From: Liolophura sinensis
Lineage: Eukaryota > Mollusca > Polyplacophora > Chitonida > Chitonidae
DNA length: 64,000 nucleotides
Direction of reading: 5' to 3'
Assembly: GCF_032854445.1 (NCBI RefSeq)
Contig: NC_088295.1
Location: forward strand, 59,251,249-59,315,248
The notes below the pieces were generated by a model, which saw nothing but the letters and a program-made list of their open reading frames with translations, was not told where the DNA came from and ran no database searches. Both the position numbers and the translations under genes were made by a program. Positions 52,399-61,259 of the stretch are shown in pieces (positions within the stretch are counted from its first letter, which is position 1; each line of letters opens with the position of its first letter).

Positions 52399-52850
52399 AC
52401 TTACCGAATACAGAATTGTCGATATCCAAAACAACATAATTCTAACTCTGGAATGGGACGAACAAAATTAGCATGTAGAGATGTCGTACATTGTATAAAA
52501 TCTTTGAATCCACAACACAGAATACTTTACAGTATTTCACGACAAAACTTACCGAATACAGAATTGTCGATATCCAAAACAACAACATAATTCTAACTCT
52601 GGAATGGGACGAACAAAATTAGCATGTAGAGATGTCGTACATTGTATAAAATCTTTGAATCCACAACACAGAATACTTTACAGTATTTCACGACAAAACT
52701 TACCGAATACAGAATTGTCGATATCCAAAACACAACATAATTCTAACTCTGGAATGGGACGAACAAAATTAGTATGTAGAGATGTCGTACATTGTATAAA
52801 ATCTTTGAATCCACAACACAGAATACTTTACAGTATTTCACGACAGACAA
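52399..52850. repeat. 148-151 bp unit, three copies
   Basis: 'acttaccgaatacagaattg' recurs at 52399, 52547 and 52698, with near identity through 'cacaacacagaatactttac'. The differences are small indels in a caa run. Plus-strand open frames here arise from the repeat. On the minus strand each unit has an acceptor-like and a donor-like site (see findings). Confidence 0.9.
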
Positions 52851-52857
52851 AAGTACT

Positions 52858-53115
52858 GTATGTATGCTTGGGGTTTAACGTAGTGCTTAACAATTTAACA
52901 GTCACATGACGATGAGGATTCATTAAGTGTGTGTACATATACTGTATCTTACTGTAGCAGGGCGAGTCCAGACCGCCAAAGCACTACCACCTATGACTGC
53001 TGAGGGCCAAGAGAGGCAGCAACAAGTACCATTTTTAAAGTCTTTGGCATGACCCAACCTGGGTTTGATCAAGATGCCCATGGACTCCAAGGCGGACGGT
53101 CTAACCATTGCAACG
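52858..53115 (-). mobile_element. SINE family III
   Basis: Minus orientation. The head near 53040-53115 ('caatggttagaccgtccgcc', then a B-box-like 'gatcaaacccaggttgg') is followed by 'gctgagggccaagagaggca' in complement. The shared family II/III 3' end ('aattgttaagcac') is near 52880. Confidence 0.7.
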
Positions 53116-53126
53116 ACGAAGTGATT

Positions 53127-53330
53127 AGGTGTTTGTACGTTTACTTGGTGTTTGTACGTTTACTTGGTGTTTGTACGTTTACTTGATGTTTGTACGTTTA
53201 TTAGGTTTTTGCAAGTTTACTTGGTGTTTGTACATTTATTCGGTGTTTGTATGTTTACTTGGTGTTTGTAAGTTTACTTGGTGTTTGTATGTTTACATGT
53301 TGTTTGTACATTTATACATGTAACACTCTA
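53127..53330. repeat. 19-bp minisatellite
   Basis: About ten to eleven copies of a 19-bp unit (core 'tgtttgtacgtttacttgg') with scattered substitutions. The open frame has a 19-residue period, as expected from 3 x 19 bp, so it is not a gene. It lies in a ZP-gene intron. Confidence 0.9.
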
Positions 53331-53871
53331 GCTGCGAAAAAAAAAAGATTACACGATGTTGTACATTTATAGCACCTTGCATATGTATCAACCCAGTTGG
53401 CTGCCATGTACAAAAAGTCCTGTTTGTCTTGTGCTCTAGCCAAAACTACCACGAACTTGAGTGTAAAACTACATTGTGGCTTATTACATTGTATGGGGTA
53501 AGTGTCAGAAAAACAGCAAGACAGGTTGCTATGGACCACTATTTACATGGTTGCTAGGGGCGTGCTGAATGTTGCAATCAGAAATAGTGATCAAGAGTAA
53601 ATGTTTGAATTACGTACAACAGCAAATCTAGTATTCGCATACGCCTCTGATTATTACTGAAGCTTGTTACCCTTTCGCCCCCGGTGGCAGTGGCGATAAA
53701 GTGTAAACCACAACTCATTTTTATGCAACAACAACAGCTAACGCTAGAGATTCGCCTTTATCCTAATCATCGACTATACGATGAACTGACCAGTCATTTT
53801 AAACAAGCCATTCCTTAAAGTTTGATTGTTTGTTTTCGATAGCACGATCGAATTTACGATTATGGACTTAC

Positions 53872-53944
53872 CTGTTCTCGGTTTGAGGTATGTGTTGCAA
53901 ATCCTGAGGAAACATTGCTGCATTTACAGTCCCCGTGACCGAAG
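53872..53944 (-). CDS. ZP protein, probable upstream exon
   Basis: Acceptor 'atttactacacag', strong donor CAG|gtaagt; 73 nt, phases 2 in and 0 out. It reads FGHGDCKCSNVSSGFATHTS then NREQ. The C-x-C pair suggests the end of a small disulphide module such as an EGF-like unit, but there is too little to call it. The phase agrees with the 51797 exon, and one alternative frame has a stop. Confidence 0.55.
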
Positions 53945-54431
53945 CTGTGTAGTAAATTAGTAATGTGAAATGCCTGTTACCCCTCAAAATGGATTCAGTC
54001 GAGGTATAGGTCAAAGTATTCTTTATGTCCAATCTGACATCTGGGATTATATTTTGGTTTCATATTCTAACACATGTAGAATACGGGAGGTTAAGCGTGT
54101 TAAGCATTTTCATGCGGACTTACACGAAATGTACATAATTATACTTCTATAAATAAAATCTTGTTCACATGTTTCTATGTAACTAAGAAAAACTTTTTGG
54201 GCGACCCCCAAGTAAGTATTGGACATCTTGAAAAATCTCAGAGCTAGGCTGATAAGTGTGACTGATTCCTTAAAGGCGTCTCGCACTGCGGAAACGGTTA
54301 TATAAAACTGAACATATGTGAGACCTTATCACGTCAGTCTACTGAGTGGGGTGGTAACACGAGATTATGAAATGGTATTGTTCCCAACATACTTTCTTGG
54401 CTTTTAATTCAACTAGCACCCAGTAACATAC

Positions 54432-54602
54432 ACTGCCAGTCTTTGTTTCATGGAGCCAAACGTCAATGTCACACTAATCGCTCGCGTGATGACGTTGTGT
54501 TCCATTCCATTCTCGGTGAAAGTGATTCTGACGACATGATTGACAGTTCGGAAACGATTATGGATGCGGACGTTCGTCTGCTCGACAGGAAGCATAAGTT
54601 TT
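54432..54602 (-). CDS. Possible upstream exon of ZP gene (weak)
   Basis: Bounded by an AG after 'ttggtgtt' and a donor GT|gtatgt; 171 nt, phases 2 in and 2 out, which fits the 53944 exon. It reads KLMLPVEQTNVRIHNRFRTV, then HVVRITFTENG and AISVTLTFG, a beta-strand-like pattern. The same DNA is open on the plus strand (54443-54712), with an acidic Ser/Asp stretch. I cannot exclude that the plus strand, or neither, is coding. Confidence 0.35.
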
Positions 54603-54914
54603 CTAGAACACCAAATGAATGTGAACAATATGTAACTATATATTACGTGCACCGTAACAGCGGAGAAGGATGTGTTTTCACGGAGCTTGGAACAGATTTG
54701 TCTTGGAGGTAGTGTGTTTCTGCTAGAAATTCCTCAGGCCATACGCTGTGAGGAGATCGATTCGATGTTGTCCAGGTGACCAGTGAGTAAATATGAAAAC
54801 GCTATTCTTGTTTTCTGACGTCGTGCAGAAACCTAACTGAGGAGAACACAAAACGTGCGTTCAATCCCGGGTGAGTCACATCCTGTATCAAAGACTTACG
54901 GTATGGGGAGTAAA

Positions 54915-54985
54915 ATCAGAGCAACGACGACGACAGTGTGATAGTTGGCAAATGGTCACGCGCAAGGCTTGTCAATTTTATTGAG
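54915..54985 (-). repeat. Dispersed repeat V
   Basis: The reverse complement contains 'gtgaccatttgccaactatc' followed by 'acactgtcgtc', nearly identical to the 8371-8400 copy. Confidence 0.6.
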
Positions 54986-55269
54986 TTGTTATTTTATCGC
55001 CACGTTTCTGGCTGTTTTGGTGGACATTTTTTCACACGTTCAATAGTGGTAGGATCTTCAAAGCCCATAAACCTGTTCAGGTATATTTCTCTTCATTAGT
55101 AAGCCACAGATGCATTAAACCAATTTTTTTATAACATGCTGTAGTACGAGAGGAATCTATATATAAATTTTTTTTATGTTGTTTTGTTGGGTTTGCTTTC
55201 AACATTATTTCAGTCAATGCACAAAGGGTCTTCTTTCAAAAGGCTGGTGCCAAATATATTGACCTTAAT

Positions 55270-55460
55270 CTATCTATGCGTCAAAACAGACATTCGTATA
55301 CCAGCCGTCAACCAATAAGGACGTTCCAGGTCAATAATCGCAAGGCCAAAAGGACATATCACACAAACTACCAGAAAACCATTAAAGAAAGTATATGAAG
55401 TACGAAAATGAACGAAAATAAAGGATGGAATCAACGTGCCAAAAGAAGACAATATTTTCT
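55270..55460 (+). repeat. Dispersed repeat IV
   Basis: Close to the 21.6-kb copy: 'atgcgtcaaaacagacattc', 'ccgtcaaccaataaggacg', 'aataatcgcaaggcca', 'agaaagtatatgaagtacg'. No coding capacity seen. Confidence 0.65.
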
Positions 55461-55837
55461 CTTGGCCAAATGAATTTTGAAATCAAGAAATCAAATACAT
55501 CAACAGTTTTGTGAAAACGGATTTATATCGTGCCGCTCAGCACCACTTTGAGCACTTGCAGAAGGAATAAATGAAAATACAACATCTACGCTTTTATTTC
55601 TAAAGTATTTTATATCTATTTGAATGCCCTACGCAACAAGACCATAACGTCGCAATTAACACAGATATAACTGACGCATCCAGTCGGACAGCATCTTTGA
55701 ATGTATTTTTGAATCACGTGACTGCGTTGCTAGGATGGATACGCCTAGTATTCCCAAGATCAAGATCATCTTCCTTTTTCACAATAGTTTTTTTCTTAGT
55801 TTTTGGTCAAGAAATTATGGCGCGATTAAGGGTTTGA

Positions 55838-56098
55838 TTTGATTTCATTGGTATTTTACGCCGTATTCAAGAATATTTCACTTATACGACGGCGGCCAGC
55901 ATTATGGTGTGAGGAAACCGGGTAGAGCCCGTTGAAACCCGCGATCATCCGCAGTTTGCTGCCAGACCTTACCCCGTACGACCGGAGAGGAAGCCAGCAT
56001 GATCTGGACTTGAGCTCACAGCGACCGCATTGATGGGAGGCCCCTGGGTCATTGCGCCGTGCTTGCGTGTTAAGCTCCTCGACCACGGAGGTCCCCAA
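55838..56098 (-). mobile_element. SINE family I, full length
   Basis: Reverse-oriented tail ('ttcattggtattttacgccg'), body ('ggccagcattatggtgtgag', 'agaggaagccagcatgatct') and tRNA-like head ending 'ctcgaccacggaggtcccc'. Confidence 0.9.
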
Positions 56099-57277
56099 AC
56101 GATAAAGAGATTAGGACGCACGGCCAACCCCCGAATCCGAAGTGGGGGATTCCAGGGATTATGATCGTATGATCTGGGGTTGGACGCACGGAAATACTTC
56201 ACGGAATTGCGAGAGATTACATTGGTCAAAATGAAATGAGGGAAGCAACTAAACACCTATATTTGGGACAAGTATCATAATTATTCACAGCAGAGTTAAT
56301 ACGGATTGAACAGACACAGAAAATATCACAGTCCGTACCAGTCATATGACAACAAACATGAGATCCATCTCAAACAGGTGTAATATAGATTTAGGATGTC
56401 AGCATCTTCAAGGTTCGTCATCTTACACAGCTTTCCTCCACTTCAACACTGAACACTGTATGTTATTTGGTTATCATTTTCACCGTTTAATCCGTGTCAC
56501 CGTCACCATGGAATAATCTCATTATCCAACTTAATCGCCTATTTCCGTATTTACCCGTTAATTCTGTAAAACAAATGAATATGGTATTATTTTACTGCTG
56601 TCATTTTATCTCATAACGAGCACATCAGTGCGTGAAGTTTTTTTTAAACAATATGTTGATTTACTTTCTTGGAATAGAAACTGACATCTGAATCTTCCTA
56701 TCACTATTCTATTACGATAATGAAAACGTTCTTTTAAATGAAAACATTTTTATTTAATATTTATGTTAATTTCATCGTAGTTTATCGGCATATATTAATA
56801 AAAACGATATATCTAGATCATTCGTCACGTTCTGTATATGTTAATACATGTCCGTATATTTATTGTAACGTACAAATATGTACGTCATACGTTGGAAAGC
56901 TCGTAAGCAACTTGCCAAATGTCTGTGGTTTACCTCAGGAACCTCGCTTACCCCACCCATGAACCTGACCACGATCGCTAAGTGAAATGCTTGAATACGG
57001 TGTTAGACACAAATGAATGAAGACTGCTTTCGAACAAGTCGGGAGACGAGTATCAGATTGTCAGATTTACTGAACTACCTTTTTGAAAATTAATACAGAC
57101 TTTACTTTCTGTTTCTATTTCAGTATTGGTACAAAACTAATCGTATCCTGGTGCGGATATGTGATGAGTACACTGAACTAACCTGTCATATTTCTTTTCT
57201 GTTTCTGCGTAGAGTCCGTGAGATGTGTTTCAGGCCCTGCTCCATTTGGCAAGCTGGTGTCCTGAAATCAATTTATT
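56099..57277. other. Gap between the two minus-strand genes
   Basis: AT-rich. A degraded plus-oriented SINE I tail lies at about 56893-57016. I looked for a terminal exon of the acidic-repeat gene entered in phase 0 and found none I could support. Confidence 0.45.
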
Positions 57278-57522
57278 TCATTTATTTATTTGATTGGTGC
57301 TTTACGTCGTACTCAAGAATATTTCACTTATACGACGGCCTCCAGCATTATGGTGGGGTGAAACCGGACAGAGGGAAACTCTTTCCAGACATTGCCACGT
57401 ACAGCCGGAGAGGAAGCCAGCATAAGCTGGACTTGAACTCCAAGCGACCGCGTTGGTCAGAGGCTCCTGGACCATTGCGCCGCGCTGGCGTGCTATCAAC
57501 CTCGACCACGGAGGCCCCCTTC
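57278..57522 (-). mobile_element. SINE family I, full length
   Basis: Reverse-oriented tail (aaat)n, 'ttgattggtgctttacgtcg', body, and head ending 'cctcgaccacggaggccccc'. A deletion in the middle removes part of the 'cgaccatccgcagg' region. Confidence 0.9.
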
Positions 57523-57878
57523 CTGAAATCAAAATGAAAATGTCCAAACACGACTCTTGTGCCGTCGAAAACGCTGTGGCTGAAAAAAAAAAACATATGC
57601 CGATCCTATTCCATTCCCAAGAACAACATGCATATTTAATATAACAACATACAATAACTGGATGCAGGTCTGAATGGCTCATGCATGACCGACTCAGGGG
57701 CTGTCGTTGTTGAGCTCTTGTTGCACACCGGTATATGTGAACCATATTTCTGAGATGTTCAACAACATGATATATTTTAATGTAATGTTATAACCTTTTG
57801 ACGATGGAATCCTAGTTAGTTTGCCTACGATTCACCAACAACAGAAATGTCTATCTCATTCTTTACCGAGGTCTCCGG
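57523..57878. other. Between two SINEs, nothing recognised
   Basis: No exon, RNA gene or repeat is recognised. Short open frames on both strands are extensions of the flanking SINE. Confidence 0.4.
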
Positions 57879-58162
57879 GGCGACCGTGTCCTAGTGGTTA
57901 CCATGCAGTGCAGCAGAATGACCCAAGAACCTCTCACCAATGCGGTCACTATGAGTTCAAGTCCAGCTCATGCTGGCTTCCTCTCTGGCTCTAAGTGGAA
58001 ATGCCTTTCAGCAACGTGAAATGGTCGCGGGTTTCCTCAGGGTTCCACCTGATTTCCACCCACCATAATGCTGGCCGTCGTCGTATAAGTGAGTACGGCG
58101 TAAAATAACAATCAAATACATAAATAAACAAATAAAACATCCATCAAATAAATAAAAATCAT
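57879..58162 (+). mobile_element. SINE family I next to a splice donor
   Basis: Full-length plus-oriented copy: head 'gaccgtgtcctagtggttac', B-box-like 'gagttcaagtccagctc', body 'ccaccataatgctggccg', tail and several (aaat)n blocks. The tail ends about 6-8 bases from the splice donor of the exon at 58170-58304, so antisense insertion replaced nearly all of the original intron start. Confidence 0.88.
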
Positions 58163-58169
58163 TTATTAC

Positions 58170-58304
58170 CTGTTGTACCTTGTCAATGTCTTCAGTTGAT
58201 AGGGATCTGTCCGTGTATCCGAGCAGGTATTTATGATCTTCACACGTGGAGTTAGATTTCCGTGGCTCCTTCCGGTTTTTGCCTCGTCCAAATAGTTTTT
58301 TGAT
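58170..58304 (-). CDS. Acidic-repeat gene, basic exon
   Basis: Acceptor 'cacattttaaacag', donor CAG|gtaata; 135 nt, phase 0 at both ends. It reads IKKLFGRGKNRKEPRKSNST, then CEDHKYLLGYTDRSLSTEDI and DKVQQ. The first half is strongly basic, unlike the acidic exon before it; the second half looks like a short helical segment. The phase matches the donor at 58459. The gene continues to the left, but the next exon was not found. Confidence 0.75.
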
Positions 58305-58458
58305 CTGTTTAAAATGTGGCAAAACATTAATAGATTATTTTCCCATCAGACATATTTAGGTGGAAATTTGACATTAAAATAGATAGAAAGCACGTCCAGA
58401 AATCAACATCCAAAGGGAAAGTACAGGAATATTGTTTTAGAAAATTCCTACTGCCAAC

Positions 58459-61259
58459 CTTGAGAACTCTGCTGCCACCAGGAGTCCTGTTTGGATCTTT
58501 TGGGTTTTGATCTGACTCCTGTGCTTTGTTTTCATGCACCCTTGTCACCGCTTGATGGTCATCTGCCTCCTTTGCCTGCACCTCTATTCCCATCGAATGT
58601 AACTCTTTCTCGCTTAGATATGACTCTATCTCTTTCAGATGTACCTCTGCCTTGCATGGCTGTACCTCTGCCTGACACAGATGTACCTCTGTCTTGTTTG
58701 GATGCACCTCTGCCTCATTCAGATGCCCAGCTGTCTCAGTTGGATACACATTTGCATCATTTAGACGCATCGCTGCCTCCTTTGGACGCACATCTTCCTC
58801 ATATGGATGTAAATATGTCTCATTTGGAAGCCTATCTTCCTCGTTTGGATACACATCTTCCTCACTTGAATGCACATCTGTATCATCTGTGAGGATATTT
58901 TCATCATTTCCATGTACATCTGTCTCGTTAGGATGAAGATTTGCCTCATTTGAAAGCACAACTATCTCTTCTGAATATAGCTTTTCCTTGTTCGGATGAC
59001 TCTCGACTGCCTGGGGCTTTTCATAACATGCCTCGAGTCCATCCTTGTCATCTGTGTTTGTCTGAGGATCATCACCAATTTCTAACTGTTTATCTTCCTC
59101 ATCTATGTAACCATATGAATCCGCTTGCGGTCCGTCTATCTTTATTGGGTGTACATTTTCATCCCCTGGGTGTTCGTTTCCGTCATCCATTTGTCCACTT
59201 GTCTCATGAGGGTGGCCATCTCTTTCAGCTGGATGTGCATCTGTCTCAAGGTAACCGTTTGCCTCATCTGTGTATACATCCGCCTCGCCTGGATATCCGT
59301 ACGTTTCATGTGGGTTCCAATTGGTCTCATCTGCTTGTCCCTCCCTCTCACCTGGAAGTCCATCGATCTTATCTTGGTGATCATTTGCCTGAGCTGTGTG
59401 TCCATTTTCCTCTACTGGATATCCGTTCGCTTTATTTGGATGTCCATCCGTCTGATCTGAGAGTATGTCCCTTTCATCTGGGTGTCCACCTACCTCATCT
59501 CGGTGTAGATTTGCCTCATCTACATATCCATTTGCCTCATCTGGATGTTCATCATCTGGGTGTGCGTCTCTCTCATCTGGGTCTCCATTAACCTCGTCTG
59601 GATGTCTGGTCACATTATCAGATTGTTCATCTACCTCATCTCGAAGTCTACTCGCCTCATCTGAATGTTCGTCTCCATCATCTGGGGGTCTGTTGGTCTC
59701 GTGTACATGTCTGTTAGCTTCATCTGGATGTTCGTCTCCATCCTCTGGGAGTCCGTTGGCCTCGTTTACATGTCTGTTAGCTTCATCTGGATGTTCGTCT
59801 CCATCCTCTGGGAGTCTGTTGGCCTCGTTTACATGTCTGTTAGCTTCATCTGGTTGTTCGTCTCCATCATCTGGGAGTCTGTTGGCCTCGTTTACATGTC
59901 TGTTAGCTTCATCTGGCTGTTCGTCTCCATCATCTGGGAGTCCGTTAGCCTCGTTTACATATCTGTTAGCTTCATCTGGCTGTTCGTCTCCATCGTCTCG
60001 GAGTCTGTTGGCCTCATTTACCTGTCTGTTAGCTTCATCTGGCTGTTCGTCTCCATCATCTGGAAGTCTGTTGGCTTCGTTTACATATCTGTTAGCTTCA
60101 TCTGGCTGTTCGTCTCCATCATCTGAGAGTCTGTTGGCCCCATTTACATGTCTGTTAGCTTCATCTGGCTGTTCGTCTCCATCATCTGGGAGTCTGTTGG
60201 TTTCATTTAGCTGTCTGTTAGCTTCATTTTGCTGTTCGTCTCCATCATCTGGGAATCCGTTGTCCTCGCTTACATGTCTGTTAAATTCATCTGGCTGTTC
60301 CTCTCCATCATCTGGGAATCCGTTAGCCTCGTTTACATGTCTGTTAGCTTCATCTGGTTGTTCGTCTCCATCCTCTGAGAGTCCGTTGGTCTCATTTAGC
60401 TGTCTGTTAGCTTCATCTGGCTGTTCATCTCCATCATCTGGGAATCCGTTAGCCTCGTTTACATGCCTGTTAGCTTCATCTGGCTGTTTGTCTCCATCAT
60501 CTGGGAATCCGTTAGCCTCGTTTACATGTCTGTTAGCTTCATCTGGCTGTTCGTCTCCATCATCTGGGAGTCCGTTAGCCTCGTTTACATGTCTGTTAGC
60601 TTCATCTGGCTGTTCGTCTCCATCATCTGGGAGTCCGTTAGCCTCGTTTACATGTCTGTTAGCTTCATCTGGTTGTTCGTCTCCATCCTCTGAGAGTCCG
60701 TTGGTCTCATTTAGCTGTCTGTTAGCTTCATCTGGCTGTTCGTCTCCATCATCTGGGAGTCTGTTGGCCACATTTACATGTCTGTTAGCTTCATCTGGCT
60801 GTTCGTCTCCATCATCTGGGAGTCTGTTGGCCACATTTACATGTCTGTTAGCTTCATCTGGATGTTCGTCTCCATCATCTGGGAGTCTGTTGGCCACATT
60901 TACATGTCTGTTAGCTTCATCTGGCTGCTCGTGTCCATCGTCTGAGAGTCCGTTGATCTCATTTGCATGCCTGTCCGCCTCATCTGAGATTCCGCCTCCA
61001 TTGTCTGTGAGTCTATTGGCCTCTCGGTGAGGCTCCTCATCATTCTCTGTCTCAAGATGTCCGTCCGTCTCTCTGCGATAATAGTTCTTGCCATTTTCTG
61101 TTTCGCGCCATGGTATCCGCTCGACGGCCCTGTGTGGTTGAGCACGGCGCATGGCAGCATTGTGGGGGAAATACGCAGCACCCAGCGAGCACAGAATGGA
61201 ACTCTCCGAGTCGTCGGCTGTCTGCAATATTCCGAGTACAAGAGCGCCGAAACAGCTAG
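58459..61259 (-). CDS. Acidic-repeat gene, giant repeat exon
   Basis: This is the central exon of a minus-strand gene I do not recognise: acceptor 'aatttcctttttcag', 933 codons without a stop, proposed donor AAG|gttggc. It is entered in phase 1 and begins SCFGALVLGILQTADDSESS, then an Arg-rich stretch. From about residue 80, roughly 22 copies follow of a 21-residue repeat, consensus GDEQPDEANRHVNEANGLPD plus D. The tail is a degenerate series with a period near 10 residues (HPDE, HPNE, EVHP). It is very rich in Asp, Glu, Asn and Pro and should be disordered and strongly negative, so binding of cations or a basic partner is conceivable but unproven. No signal peptide is visible. If the donor is not used, the frame runs on to a stop at 58327. 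Confidence 0.85.
59645..60975 (-). repeat. 63-bp coding minisatellite
   Basis: The DNA basis of the 21-residue repeat: about 22 tandem 63-bp units (plus-strand words 'gttagcttcatctggctgtt' and 'cgtctccatcatctgggag'). Units are almost identical even at synonymous positions. The period is a multiple of three, so all frames on the opposite strand stay open, giving a 521-codon Ser-rich frame that I reject. Confidence 0.93.

Larger units (their letters stand above)
44735..54602 (-). other. Gene: membrane-anchored ZP-domain protein
   Basis: This gene-level entry covers eight proposed exons (54602-54432, 53944-53872, 51797-51743, 51259-51075, 50215-50061, 48862-48635, 47763-47612, 44961-44735). From 53944 on, each donor phase matches the next acceptor and no frame is interrupted. 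The product has a ZP-N half with four cysteines, a ZP-C half with at least five, one transmembrane helix and a short Arg-rich tail. ZP proteins are extracellular proteins that polymerise into matrices, egg coats or apical filaments. The N-terminus is not identified: no signal peptide was found, so more exons must lie upstream of 54.6 kb. No dibasic furin-type cluster stands out between ZP and the membrane. ZP assignment is confident; orthology is unknown. Confidence 0.8.

Noticed and set aside
58008-58322. Minus-strand frame of 104 codons read as one protein
   Set aside because: Only 58170-58304 is coding by splice evidence; the rest of the frame is antisense SINE sequence beyond the donor.
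59465-61030. 521-codon plus-strand open frame rich in Ser and Cys
   Set aside because: It is the complement of the 63-bp coding repeat. The period is a multiple of three, so antisense frames stay open. The minus strand has the splice sites and phase-matched partner exons.
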